Shown: piece after piece, positions 1 to 6,514 of the stretch
Layout: every line of letters starts with the position of its first letter
How positions within the stretch are numbered: the first letter of the stretch is position 1
Assembly (NCBI GenBank): GCA_913049755.1
Contig: CAJWXO010000064.1
Coordinates: forward strand, 1 to 6,768
Reading direction: 5' to 3'
DNA from: an uncultured Cryomorphaceae bacterium
GTDB taxonomy: Bacteria; Bacteroidota; Bacteroidia; Flavobacteriales; Schleiferiaceae
Length of the DNA stretch: 6,768 nt
Program-made: the position numbers and the translations under genes
Notes under the pieces: generated by a model
Database searches by the model: none
The model's input: the letters and a program-made list of their open reading frames with translations, nothing else
Told to the model about the DNA's origin: nothing

Positions 1-397
1 CATAGATCCACAAAATTTCTTATCTGCGATTGCACCGCAAGATTTAAAAGCTTTCGGTTTAATACCAGAACTTATTGGTAGAATGCCAGTTTTAACATTT
101 CTTGAACCTCTGTCACGTGAAGCTTTATTGCGAATACTTACAGAGCCAAATAATGCATTAATTAAGCAGTACACCCAATTGTTCGCAATGGATGATATCG
201 TTTTAGAGGTAACGCCCGACGCGCTGGAGAAAATTGCAGATAAGGCATTAGAGTACAAATTAGGGGCAAGAGGTTTGCGTTCAATTTGTGAAGCAATATT
301 GACCGATGCTATGTATAATTTACCTGAAAAAGTTGTTGTTGATGTTGCTTTAGTAGAAGAAAAATTATCAAAACCGAACAACCTTAAGGCTGCGTAG
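1..397 (+). CDS. clpX: ATP-dependent Clp protease ATP-binding subunit ClpX, C-terminal part
   Basis: ClpX is the cytoplasmic AAA+ hexamer that recognises, unfolds and feeds proteins into the ClpP peptidase. Only the last 131 residues are present: the reading frame is open at the left edge (first full codon at base 2) and stops with TAG at 395-397. Visible landmarks are FGLIPELIGR (local residues 18-27), the box VII segment whose final Arg is the arginine finger of the family, followed by PVLTFLEPL. The small AAA+ subdomain follows, with LTEPNNALIKQY and the sensor-2 motif GARGLRS (local 88-94), whose Arg contacts ATP. The tail ends shortly after AMYNLPEKVVVD, as in other ClpX proteins. No truncation or frameshift is seen, so this is the natural C-terminus. 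The N-terminal zinc-binding domain and Walker motifs lie outside the window. The ATG at base 83 is internal and not a start. The gene converges on folA with a 5-base gap. Confidence 0.96.
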   Translation, partial: IDPQNFLSAIAPQDLKAFGLIPELIGRMPVLTFLEPLSREALLRILTEPNNALIKQYTQLFAMDDIVLEVTPDALEKIADKALEYKLGARGLRSICEAILTDAMYNLPEKVVVDVALVEEKLSKPNNLKAA

Positions 398-402
398 ATT
401 AA

Positions 403-906
403 CTATTTTATAGGTCTTAATTCCTTTTTACGCTTGTATTGAACAAACGCGAAACTAATAGGGTGTTTATTGTCTGTTTCATGACTTTCTCGATTAAATT
501 CTATGAAATCTTTTTTATAATCACAAAGCCAAGCGTCTCCCTCGTAAAAATGGTCTACTTCTGTTATCTCTAATTTGTCACAATATGAAATTCCTTGCTT
601 ATAGATCTCTGCACCGCCTATAAGAAATGAAACCTCATCTAGTTTACTTGCCATTTTAATGGCTTCAACTATGCTATGAACGGCTAGAATTCCTGGAGCG
701 TCCCATTCACTATTTCGCGTAATTACAATATTTGTCCTATTGGGTAAAGGTTTGCCTATTGACTCAAAAGTTTTTCTGCCCATTATTATAGGATGTCCAG
801 ATGTCAATTTTTTAAATCGGATTAAATCTTTTGGTAAATGCCAAAGTAATGCATTTGATCCACCTATTAGTTGATTTTTGTCGTGTGCTGCTATTAATGT
901 CAACAT
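403..906 (-). CDS. folA: Dihydrofolate reductase
   Basis: This enzyme reduces 7,8-dihydrofolate to tetrahydrofolate with NADPH in the cytoplasm, regenerating the folate cofactor that the neighbouring ThyA oxidises. At 167 residues it has the usual length of chromosomal type I DHFR. The family landmarks are in order: the N-terminal strand MLTLIAA, the Met20-type loop with Trp22 in LLWHLPKD, catalytic acid Asp27 followed by FKKLT, the NADPH-binding GRKT (43-46), SIGKPLPNR (49-57) with Arg57 in the position that binds the substrate glutamate, the glycine pair in IGGAEIY (96-102), and Thr115, matching the conserved Thr113 of the E. coli enzyme. The C-terminal third is less conserved but keeps EGDAW. 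It is the last gene of the operon, starting 4 bases after the thyA stop, so thyA and folA are very likely co-expressed. An AGGAG inside the end of thyA lies about 17 bases from the ATG, too far to act as a normal ribosome binding site. Confidence 0.96.
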   Translation of the reverse strand: MLTLIAAHDKNQLIGGSNALLWHLPKDLIRFKKLTSGHPIIMGRKTFESIGKPLPNRTNIVITRNSEWDAPGILAVHSIVEAIKMASKLDEVSFLIGGAEIYKQGISYCDKLEITEVDHFYEGDAWLCDYKKDFIEFNRESHETDNKHPISFAFVQYKRKKELRPIK

Positions 907-910
907 CGTA

Positions 911-1789
911 TTAGATAGCTACAGCTCCTGGAATATGTGCGTGTGGAAAATAATCTACTAATGTAATATCCGCAAAATTTAAGTCAAACATATCGGTGAC
1001 CTTGGGATTAATAATGATTCTTGGCAAAGACTTTATTTCTCTTGATATTTGAAGCTTTACTTGATCGATATGGTTTGAGTAGATATGGGCATCTCCGAGG
1101 GTATGAACGAAGTCTCCTACTTCGAGTTTAAGATCATGAGCAATTAAATGTATTAAAAGTGCGTAGGATGCAATATTAAAAGGCACGCCAAGAAAAATAT
1201 CTGCACTACGTTGATATAGTTGACAACTTAATTTCCCATTTGCTATATAAAATTGGAAAAAAGCATGGCAAGGAGGGAGTGCCATTTGACCAATATATCC
1301 TGGATTCCATGCCGAGACGATATGTCGCCGTGAATCAGGGTTATTGCGCAGTTCTTGCAATACATTTTTTATCTGATCTATAGGCCCTTCAGGGCCTGGC
1401 CAACTTCTCCATTGGTGGCCATAAACGGGGCCTAGTTCTCCCCATTTTTTACTAAATTCTGAATCTTCGGATATTCTTTTTGCGAATTGACGGATATCCT
1501 CCTCGTTGTATTCCTTGGAGGCTTTAAATTTCGCAAAAGGCCAGTCGTCCCAGATCCTCACGCCATTTTGACAAAGATATTTTATGTTAGTATCTCCCTT
1601 TAAGAACCAAATTAATTCATGTAGTATACTTTTTAAGTGCAGTTTTTTTGTGGTCACTAATGGGAATCCCTCAGCAAGGTTAAATCGCATTTGATATCCA
1701 AAAACTGAAAATGTGCCAGTTCCTGTTCGGTCTTTTTTCTCGACTCCTTCGTCAAGAACGTGTTGAATTAATTGATGATATTCTTTCAT
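911..1789 (-). CDS. thyA: Thymidylate synthase (ThyA type)
   Basis: ThyA methylates dUMP to dTMP using 5,10-methylenetetrahydrofolate and releases dihydrofolate, the substrate of the adjacent FolA. Seen in the 292 residues: the phosphate-binding DRTGTGT loop (20-26, Arg21), [12 protein letters not shown] (151-162) with the Arg pair that reaches into the partner subunit, the catalytic Cys174 in [22 protein letters not shown] with the dUMP-binding Arg and Asp, PFNIASY (203-209), HIYSNH (235-240), and the C-terminal AVAI that closes over the active site. The protein is longer than the 264-residue E. coli enzyme because of an insert of about 25-30 residues in the small domain (roughly 84-117, between IWDDW and GELGPVYG), a length variant known in other ThyA proteins. 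All catalytic residues are intact. It starts 5 bases after the transporter stop and precedes folA by 4 bases. It is not the flavin-dependent ThyX. Confidence 0.98.
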   Translation of the reverse strand: MKEYHQLIQHVLDEGVEKKDRTGTGTFSVFGYQMRFNLAEGFPLVTTKKLHLKSILHELIWFLKGDTNIKYLCQNGVRIWDDWPFAKFKASKEYNEEDIRQFAKRISEDSEFSKKWGELGPVYGHQWRSWPGPEGPIDQIKNVLQELRNNPDSRRHIVSAWNPGYIGQMALPPCHAFFQFYIANGKLSCQLYQRSADIFLGVPFNIASYALLIHLIAHDLKLEVGDFVHTLGDAHIYSNHIDQVKLQISREIKSLPRIIINPKVTDMFDLNFADITLVDYFPHAHIPGAVAI

Positions 1790-1794
1790 AAAAT

Positions 1795-3078
1795 TTAATA
1801 GAGTATTCCAACCAAAATAGCAGTAAATAGCGACGCTGCAGTCCCTGCTAAAAGAGCTCTAATTCCTAGTTGGCTTAGATCTTTTCTTCTATTTGGGGCA
1901 AGTGCTCCAATGCCTCCAATTTGTATTCCTATTGATGCAAAATTCGCAAATCCACATAAAATATATGTTGACAATATTTGTGCTTTTTCTGAACTTAGTT
2001 GGCCATTATTCATAAGGCCTTCCATCGAGACATATGCGTAAAATTCATTTAAAACAGTTTTCTCTCCAAGTAATTGCCCAACTGCTGCTGCATCCGCCCA
2101 CGGAACTCCCATGAGCCAGGTTAATGGGGCTAATGCAAGACCAAAAATTGATTGGAGATTGAATTCGGTATAACGCCCGGATGTTGCGGATTCAAGAAAT
2201 TCATTTAAACCAGTCCAGCCGCCAATCGCTCCACTGAGTAGTGCATTTATAAGTGCAATTATTGCAGTAAAAACTAAAAGCATTACTCCGACATTCACTG
2301 CCATTTTTAAGCCATCTGCGGTCCCATGTGCAATGGCTTCTAGCCAATTGCCTTGTTTTTCAATTTTAACTTCTGCTGAATCAACGAATTTTTCTGTTTC
2401 TGGCATCAGTATTTTCGCAGCTACAATTGCAGCGGGAGCGCTCATGACCGACGCTGCAAGCAAATGACGCGCAAAGAAAACTTGTCTTTCGGGGTCATCT
2501 CCTCCTAAGTAGTTTATGTATGCGGCTAAAACTGCTCCGGCAATTGTTGACATTCCGCCAGACATAAGACAAAGCAATTCTGAACGGGTCATTTTCTCGA
2601 TATAGGGCTTAACAAGCAGAGGAGCTTCCGTTTGGCCGACAAATACATTAGCCGCAGCAGATAGACTCTCAGCACCTGAAAGCTTTAATGTGCGTTTCAT
2701 GAACCATGCGAATACAAACACAACTCTCTGAAGTATTCCAAAATGGAATAAGAGACTTGTTATTGCACTAAAAAATATGATTGTAGGTAAAACTTGAAAT
2801 GCGAAGATGTAGCCGAAACTATCTATATTTCCAACGAGATCGCCAAATAAGAATAAACTACCCTCGCGGGCAAAGCCAAGTAAAGAAACAAAACCTTTCC
2901 CAATAGAGTCAAAGCCATTAGAGATCCAATCTAGTTCAAGTATTAAAAAAGCTAATCCAAATTGAATAAGAAGCCCTTTGATAACAAGGGGCCAAGAAAT
3001 CGCTTTCCTATTAGAGCTAGCCAACCATAATACTCCAAGTAAAAGGATCAAGCTTAAAATTGGCCTTAAGATTTCCAT
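1795..3078 (-). CDS. nupC: Concentrative nucleoside transporter (CNT/NupC family)
   Basis: This is an inner-membrane cation symporter of the CNT (SLC28) family that takes up nucleosides. The 427-residue protein is strongly hydrophobic, with an N-terminal pair of membrane segments (about 5-20 and 32-50) and many later ones. The first conserved repeat carries [14 protein letters not shown] (141-154), where GQTEA contributes the nucleoside-base contacts and Asn144 lies at the sodium-site position of characterised CNTs. It is followed by [13 protein letters not shown] (172-184). The second repeat carries NEFYAY with Glu345, and [10 protein letters not shown] (375-384) with Phe377, Asn379 and Ser382, matching ribose-binding residues of the Vibrio CNT structure. 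This predicts Na+-coupled rather than H+-coupled transport, but that is inference; whether pyrimidine, purine or both are taken up cannot be told. The symbol is by family, not proven orthology with E. coli nupC. Placement directly before thyA fits a role in pyrimidine salvage. It begins 1 base after the nuclease stop. Confidence 0.93.
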   Translation of the reverse strand: MEILRPILSLILLLGVLWLASSNRKAISWPLVIKGLLIQFGLAFLILELDWISNGFDSIGKGFVSLLGFAREGSLFLFGDLVGNIDSFGYIFAFQVLPTIIFFSAITSLLFHFGILQRVVFVFAWFMKRTLKLSGAESLSAAANVFVGQTEAPLLVKPYIEKMTRSELLCLMSGGMSTIAGAVLAAYINYLGGDDPERQVFFARHLLAASVMSAPAAIVAAKILMPETEKFVDSAEVKIEKQGNWLEAIAHGTADGLKMAVNVGVMLLVFTAIIALINALLSGAIGGWTGLNEFLESATSGRYTEFNLQSIFGLALAPLTWLMGVPWADAAAVGQLLGEKTVLNEFYAYVSMEGLMNNGQLSSEKAQILSTYILCGFANFASIGIQIGGIGALAPNRRKDLSQLGIRALLAGTAASLFTAILVGILY

Positions 3079-3079
3079 T

Positions 3080-3667
3080 CTATTTATTATTTAATATGTC
3101 CCGGATTCGAGCAGCAAGTTCGTAATCTTCTGACAGAATAGCCTTGTTTAATAATTCCTCTAATTTTTTCTTTGAAATAGAATTTAAATCTTCCGATTTT
3201 TCCTGATCAGGAATAACAAGGTTTTGAGATGAAGAATATCTCTGGTTTTCCACAGACGAGGCCATCCCAGCTTTTATTAGAACCTCTTTAGTAGTATAAA
3301 TTGGGCATTCTGATCTCAATGCCAATGCTATAGCATCTGAAGGTCGAGAATCTATTTGATGCTCCATATTTACACTTTTAAAAACTAGTTCAGCATAAAA
3401 AACACCATCTTGAAGATCTTTGATAAGTACTTCTTTTAAGTTTATCTCATGCTTGTCAATTACGGATTGAAATAGGTCATGTGTCATTGGCCTGGGAGGC
3501 TTAGTGATCTTGTCTAAAGCAATAGCTATACTTTGAGCTTCAAATGCTCCAATTACAATAGGTATTTTAATTTTTTCATTTACTGACTCCAGTAATAACG
3601 CGTATGCACCTGAAGGGCGCTCACTATATGTTAAGCCCTTCACTTCGACGCGAATCTTATCGTCCAT
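3080..3667 (-). CDS. Bifunctional nuclease family protein (DUF151) with C-terminal UVR motif
   Basis: This 195-residue protein joins a bifunctional nuclease domain (BFN/DUF151, about 1-140) to a UvrB/UvrC-type UVR motif (about 165-195). Domain landmarks are IPIVIGAFEAQSIA (35-48), RPMTHDLF (59-66), the acidic strand segment around GVFYAELVF (88-96), and IDSRPSDAIALALR (105-118), the most conserved stretch of the family. A low-complexity polar linker (about 138-164) leads to KLEELLNKAILSEDYELAARIRD, which fits the UVR helix-hairpin pattern used for protein contacts in UvrB, UvrC and Clp-type proteins. Members of this family have been reported to cut both RNA and DNA, but the bacterial role is unclear, so nuclease activity here is inference. 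The start codon overlaps the etfA stop by one base (TAATG), implying translational coupling to etfA. The transporter starts 1 base downstream. No signal peptide or membrane segment; expected to be cytoplasmic. Confidence 0.9.
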   Translation of the reverse strand: MDDKIRVEVKGLTYSERPSGAYALLLESVNEKIKIPIVIGAFEAQSIAIALDKITKPPRPMTHDLFQSVIDKHEINLKEVLIKDLQDGVFYAELVFKSVNMEHQIDSRPSDAIALALRSECPIYTTKEVLIKAGMASSVENQRYSSSQNLVIPDQEKSEDLNSISKKKLEELLNKAILSEDYELAARIRDILNNK

Positions 3668-4617
3668 TATTTTTTAAAGCTCTTTAATGTTTCAGTTAAC
3701 CTTGGAACTACATCGAAAGCATCACCAACTATACCATAATCTGCAGCTTTAAAAAATGGTGCTTCTGGATCGCTGTTAATTACAACAATTGTTTTTGATC
3801 GACTCACGCCTGCCAGGTGTTGTATGGCCCCAGAAATACCAATTGCAATATATAGTTCAGGATTGATTTGAATTCCAGTCTGTCCGACGTGTTCACTATG
3901 AGGTCGCCATCCGATGTCACTTACCGGTTTTGAGCATGCTGTTCCGGCATTAAGAACTTTTGCAAGATCCGTAATGATATTCCAATTCTCAGGCCCTTTT
4001 AGCCCACGACCAGCGGAAACTACTCTCTCTGCCTCAGGTAAAGGGATCTCCCCGGATTCTTTTTCGGATTGTAAAATAGAGGTTTTACCATTAGGATCAA
4101 TTTTCTTTGAAACAACAGATGGACTAGAATCATTATCACTGTTTATCCCTAGAGCATTTGGGACAATACTCAGAATTGTGCAATCTGAATTACTCGCAGC
4201 CTGTTCGATTCCTTTTGATGAAAATGCGCTTCTAAGAACCGTTAAAGGTTGATAATTTGTCGGAAAAGAGGTCACGTTTGAGATGGCAGCAGCATTAATT
4301 AAGGATGATAGAATTCCAATTAATGATTTCCCATTGGCTGTTCCATTTAATACCAGAAGCTTGCCGTTTAACTCTTTCATTAAGCTAGATAATGCCAGAG
4401 CTATAGAATAGGGTTCAAATTCATGAATTTCTTGAATATGAATTACTTTGTCAACTCCGTATTTTCCTAATTCTTCAAATGAATCATCGGAATTTCCAAA
4501 AACTACAGCAATGGATGGAATCCCCATTTCTTGCGCACATTTTGAACCATAAGAAATCGCTTCAAATGTGGTTTTTTTAAATTCATTATTCCATGTTTCT
4601 GCATAGATAATTACCAT
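3667..4617 (-). CDS. etfA: Electron transfer flavoprotein subunit alpha
   Basis: EtfA pairs with EtfB to form the soluble FAD protein that accepts electrons from acyl-CoA and related dehydrogenases and usually passes them to ETF:quinone oxidoreductase. The 316-residue length is normal. The N-terminal domain (about 1-190) is variable and less conserved. The C-terminal FAD domain is clear: SAGRGLKG (201-208), HVGQTG (243-248, Thr247), AIGISGAIQHL (258-268, with His267), INSDPEAPFF (280-289) and ADYGIVGD (292-299). An oddity is Lys230 (in ACSKPVSD), where mitochondrial and methylotroph ETFs have an Arg that stabilises the flavin semiquinone. The partner etfB lies 2 bases upstream in the same transcript, and the stop codon overlaps the start of the nuclease gene. 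No quinone oxidoreductase or dehydrogenase gene is in the window, so the electron donor and acceptor cannot be named. Confidence 0.96.
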   Translation of the reverse strand: MVIIYAETWNNEFKKTTFEAISYGSKCAQEMGIPSIAVVFGNSDDSFEELGKYGVDKVIHIQEIHEFEPYSIALALSSLMKELNGKLLVLNGTANGKSLIGILSSLINAAAISNVTSFPTNYQPLTVLRSAFSSKGIEQAASNSDCTILSIVPNALGINSDNDSSPSVVSKKIDPNGKTSILQSEKESGEIPLPEAERVVSAGRGLKGPENWNIITDLAKVLNAGTACSKPVSDIGWRPHSEHVGQTGIQINPELYIAIGISGAIQHLAGVSRSKTIVVINSDPEAPFFKAADYGIVGDAFDVVPRLTETLKSFKK

Positions 4618-4619
4618 AA

Positions 4620-5366
4620 TTATATAACTTTAGATTCTTCATTTAATAGGCGGACTAGTTCTCCTAAATTGTCCGGGGAAATCATTTTTACTGCTTTTTT
4701 TTCTGGTGGTTTCGAAAAAGAAACGGATTGAGCCAATGCCTTCGATCCAATTAATTCATGAACGCTCAATGGCTTGCTCCTTGCAGTCATTATCCCTCTC
4801 ATGTTTGGTATGCGTAACTCATGCTCTTCAACAAGACCCTTTTTCCCGGCAATTACAATAGGAAGTGTTGTTTTAGCGGTCTCTTTTCCGCCATCTATTT
4901 CTCTTATCGTTTTAACACTGTCCCCATCTATGTCCAGCCCAATACATGCATTTATAAATGGTAAATTCAATTTTGCCGCCAAAGATCCAGGCACTATTCC
5001 CCCATTATAGTCAATAGACTCTTGTCCACAAATGATTACATCAAACTCATTTTTTCTAATAAATACTGCAATCTCTTCTGATGTTTGAGCCCCATCATGC
5101 GGAACCCCATTCAACCGATGGGCTTCATCTGCTCCAATTGCTAACGCTTTTCGTAATGTTGGCTCTACACCGTCATCTCCAAGAGTGACAACTGAGACAG
5201 TCCCTCCATGTTTTTCTTTAAGATGTAAACCTTTTGTTAAACCGAATTCGTCATAAGGGTTAATGACAAATTGAACTCCATTTTTATCCAGTGAACTGCC
5301 ATCAGAAACAAAACCAATCTTGGATGTTGTGTCAGGGACATGGCTAATACAAACTAATATTTTCAT
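4620..5366 (-). CDS. etfB: Electron transfer flavoprotein subunit beta
   Basis: EtfB is the adenine-nucleotide-binding partner of EtfA and carries the loop that docks onto dehydrogenases. At 248 residues it has the family length. Seen: N-terminal KILVCISHVPDT (2-13), VINPYDEFGL (34-43), TLRKALAIGADEAHRL (70-85), GQESIDYNGGIVPGSLAAKL (114-133), REIDGGKETAKTTLP (155-169) and the recognition loop around IPNMRGIMTARSKPL (186-200). The 114-127 segment differs from mitochondrial ETF, where Asn-Gln-Thr residues hold AMP, so whether this subunit binds AMP or another nucleotide is open. It is the first gene of the six-gene operon; etfA follows after 2 bases. The ATG at 5366 is the only plausible start: it gives the expected N-terminal beta strand, with no Shine-Dalgarno site before it, as is usual in Bacteroidota. 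A perfect -7 element lies 42 bases upstream. Confidence 0.96.
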   Translation of the reverse strand: MKILVCISHVPDTTSKIGFVSDGSSLDKNGVQFVINPYDEFGLTKGLHLKEKHGGTVSVVTLGDDGVEPTLRKALAIGADEAHRLNGVPHDGAQTSEEIAVFIRKNEFDVIICGQESIDYNGGIVPGSLAAKLNLPFINACIGLDIDGDSVKTIREIDGGKETAKTTLPIVIAGKKGLVEEHELRIPNMRGIMTARSKPLSVHELIGSKALAQSVSFSKPPEKKAVKMISPDNLGELVRLLNEESKVI

Positions 5367-5408
5367 GATAACTCGTGAATCTTGAATGATAAATTAAACT
5401 AAGCAATA

Positions 5409-5416
5409 CAAAAATA
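5409..5416 (-). promoter_or_regulatory. Putative -7 element for the etfB operon
   Basis: Read on the minus strand this is TATTTTTG, a perfect match to the Bacteroidota primary-sigma -7 consensus TAnnTTTG. A start site a few bases downstream (about 5403-5405) would leave a leader of roughly 37 bases before the etfB ATG. No TTG or TTTG is found at the expected -33 distance, so the site may need an activator or may be partly fortuitous in AT-rich DNA. It is the best candidate promoter for the whole six-gene operon. Confidence 0.5.
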
Positions 5417-5429
5417 CGCCTGAAGTCCT

Positions 5430-5437
5430 TATTTTTG
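5430..5437 (+). promoter_or_regulatory. Putative -7 element for pdhB
   Basis: TATTTTTG matches the Bacteroidota -7 consensus TAnnTTTG exactly. Transcription would begin at about 5441-5443, giving a short leader of roughly 17-19 bases before the pdhB ATG at 5460. The leader is A-rich (AAAGAACAAAACAT) and has no Shine-Dalgarno site, as is typical of well-translated Bacteroidota genes. No -33 TTG is present at the right spacing; the position where it should be overlaps the opposing -7 element. Confidence 0.5.
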
Positions 5438-5459
5438 CCATCCGTAAAGAACAAAACAT

Positions 5460-6443
5460 ATGCGTGAAATTCAATTTCGTGAGGCGATAGCTGAGGCTAT
5501 GAGTGAGGAAATGCGTAAGGATGAGGACATTATCCTAATGGGAGAAGAGGTCGCAGAATACAATGGTGCTTATAAAGCCTCCAAAGGAATGTTGGATGAA
5601 TTCAGTGCAAAAAGAGTAATTGATACCCCCATATCTGAACTTGGCTTCGCTGGCATAGCTGTTGGTGCAGCTATGAATGGCCTTCGACCGATTGTTGAAT
5701 TCATGACTTTTAATTTTTCAATGGTCGCCATAGATCAGATTATTAGCAATGCTGCCAAAATGAGACAAATGTCTGGAGGTCAACTAAGCGTTCCCATCGT
5801 ATTCCGCGGGCCAACAGCTTCTGCTGGTCAGCTTGGGGCAACTCATAGTCAGGCTTTCGAAAGTTGGTATGCTAACTGTCCGGGCTTGAAGGTAGTTGTT
5901 CCGTCAAATGTGTATGACGCCAAGGGTTTATTGAAATCTTCTATTCTAGACGATGATCCCGTGCTTTTTATGGAATCAGAGCAGATGTATGGAGACAAAG
6001 GTCTTGTACCAGAAGAAGATTACACTCTTCCAATAGGTGTTGCTGATATAAAACGAAGCGGTGATCATGTTACGATAGTAAGTTTTGGTAAAATTATTAA
6101 AATTGCCCTCGAAGCAGCTCAAGAAATGGCGAGTGAAGGCATTGAGGTAGAAGTAATAGATCTAAGAACAGTAAGGCCCATTGACTATGACACTGTGATA
6201 AAATCTGTTAAAAAAACTAATCGCTTAATTTGTCTAGAGGAAGCTTGGCCATTGGGCAGTATATCTACAGAACTCACTTATATGGTTCAAAAACGAGCAT
6301 TTGATTTTTTAGATGCGCCAATTATTCGATTGACTACAGCAGATACACCCGCAGCTTATGCCCCAACATTAATGGAAGCTTTTCTTCCCAACAAAGAACA
6401 ATTAATCAAATCGATAAGAGAGGTCTTGTATCAACGCAAATAA
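5460..6443 (+). CDS. pdhB: Pyruvate dehydrogenase E1 component subunit beta
   Basis: This is the beta subunit of the heterotetrameric, thiamine-diphosphate-dependent E1 of the pyruvate dehydrogenase complex, which decarboxylates pyruvate and transfers the acetyl group to lipoyl-E2. The 327 residues are full length. Seen: MGEEVAEYNGAYKASKG (27-43) with the thiamine-site Glu29, DTPISELGFAGIAVGAAM (55-72) with Glu60 in the position that activates the thiamine ring, FMTFNF (81-86), KMRQMSGGQ (100-108), and FRGPTASAGQLGATHSQ (115-131) with His129, the conserved active-site His. The C-terminal transketolase domain includes VEVIDLRTVRPID (230-242) and LEEAWPLGS (259-267). The close match to PDH-type sequences favours pyruvate over branched-chain 2-oxo acids, though the beta subunits are similar. 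No E1 alpha, E2 or E3 gene is adjacent, so the partner genes must lie elsewhere. It ends with tandem in-frame stops TAATAA and is divergent from etfB. Confidence 0.95.
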   Translation: MREIQFREAIAEAMSEEMRKDEDIILMGEEVAEYNGAYKASKGMLDEFSAKRVIDTPISELGFAGIAVGAAMNGLRPIVEFMTFNFSMVAIDQIISNAAKMRQMSGGQLSVPIVFRGPTASAGQLGATHSQAFESWYANCPGLKVVVPSNVYDAKGLLKSSILDDDPVLFMESEQMYGDKGLVPEEDYTLPIGVADIKRSGDHVTIVSFGKIIKIALEAAQEMASEGIEVEVIDLRTVRPIDYDTVIKSVKKTNRLICLEEAWPLGSISTELTYMVQKRAFDFLDAPIIRLTTADTPAAYAPTLMEAFLPNKEQLIKSIREVLYQRK

Positions 6444-6514
6444 TAAGTGTGAAGATTAAATGTCACAATTAATAGTCCTAGCTCGCAATAAACGTAATAA
6501 TCAATATAATAAAA

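Larger units (their letters stand above)
403..5366 (-). other. Six-gene operon etfB-etfA-bfn-nupC-thyA-folA
   Basis: Six consecutive minus-strand genes are separated by 2 bases, a 1-base overlap (TAATG), 1 base, 5 bases and 4 bases. No internal gap could hold a promoter or terminator, so one transcript starting upstream of etfB is the simplest reading; promoters inside coding sequence cannot be excluded. The order pairs electron transfer flavoprotein genes (promoter-proximal) with nucleotide and folate genes (distal), with the bifunctional nuclease and nucleoside transporter between them. No clear intrinsic terminator is seen after folA, which runs almost directly into the opposing clpX gene. 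The single-transcript claim is an inference from spacing. Confidence 0.85.
5409..5437. repeat. Inverted repeat, two 8-base arms with 13-base spacer
   Basis: The arms CAAAAATA (5409-5416) and TATTTTTG (5430-5437) are exact reverse complements separated by 13 bases. They sit near the middle of the divergent etfB/pdhB region and coincide with the two predicted -7 elements. The arm centres are 21 bases apart, about two DNA turns, so a dimeric regulator could bind both on one face. The symmetry may instead simply be two outward-facing promoters using the same consensus. It is not a terminator: it lies upstream of both genes and its arms are almost entirely A/T. Confidence 0.6.

Noticed and set aside
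83..397. ATG at 83 as the start of a separate 104-residue protein
   Set aside because: The same frame is open back to the window edge, and the 27 residues before the ATG include FGLIPELIGR, a core ClpX motif, so this is an internal methionine of a truncated view of clpX.
384..430. Intrinsic terminator after clpX
   Set aside because: The possible stem is only 8 pairs with two G-U pairs, few G-C pairs and a 21-base loop, overlapping both coding ends. It is too weak to annotate as a terminator.
3914..4252. A 112-residue open frame on the plus strand
   Set aside because: It lies entirely inside etfA on the opposite strand, resembles no family I know, and etfA is strongly supported by motifs. 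It is an antisense shadow.
4774..5010. A 78-residue open frame on the plus strand
   Set aside because: It lies entirely inside etfB on the opposite strand, has no recognisable motif or promoter, and is explained as a shadow of the real gene.
6448..6467. TGTGA-N10-TCACA in the pdhB-hppA gap as a CRP/FNR-type operator
   Set aside because: CRP-type sites have a 6-base spacer between these half sites, and here it is 10. The arms are only 5 bases, so it could be chance, and no T-run follows to make it a terminator.
6505..6510. TATAAT as a -10 promoter box for hppA
   Set aside because: It lies only 4 bases before the ATG, leaving almost no leader, and the E. coli-type box is not the Bacteroidota consensus. 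The local AT richness explains it.
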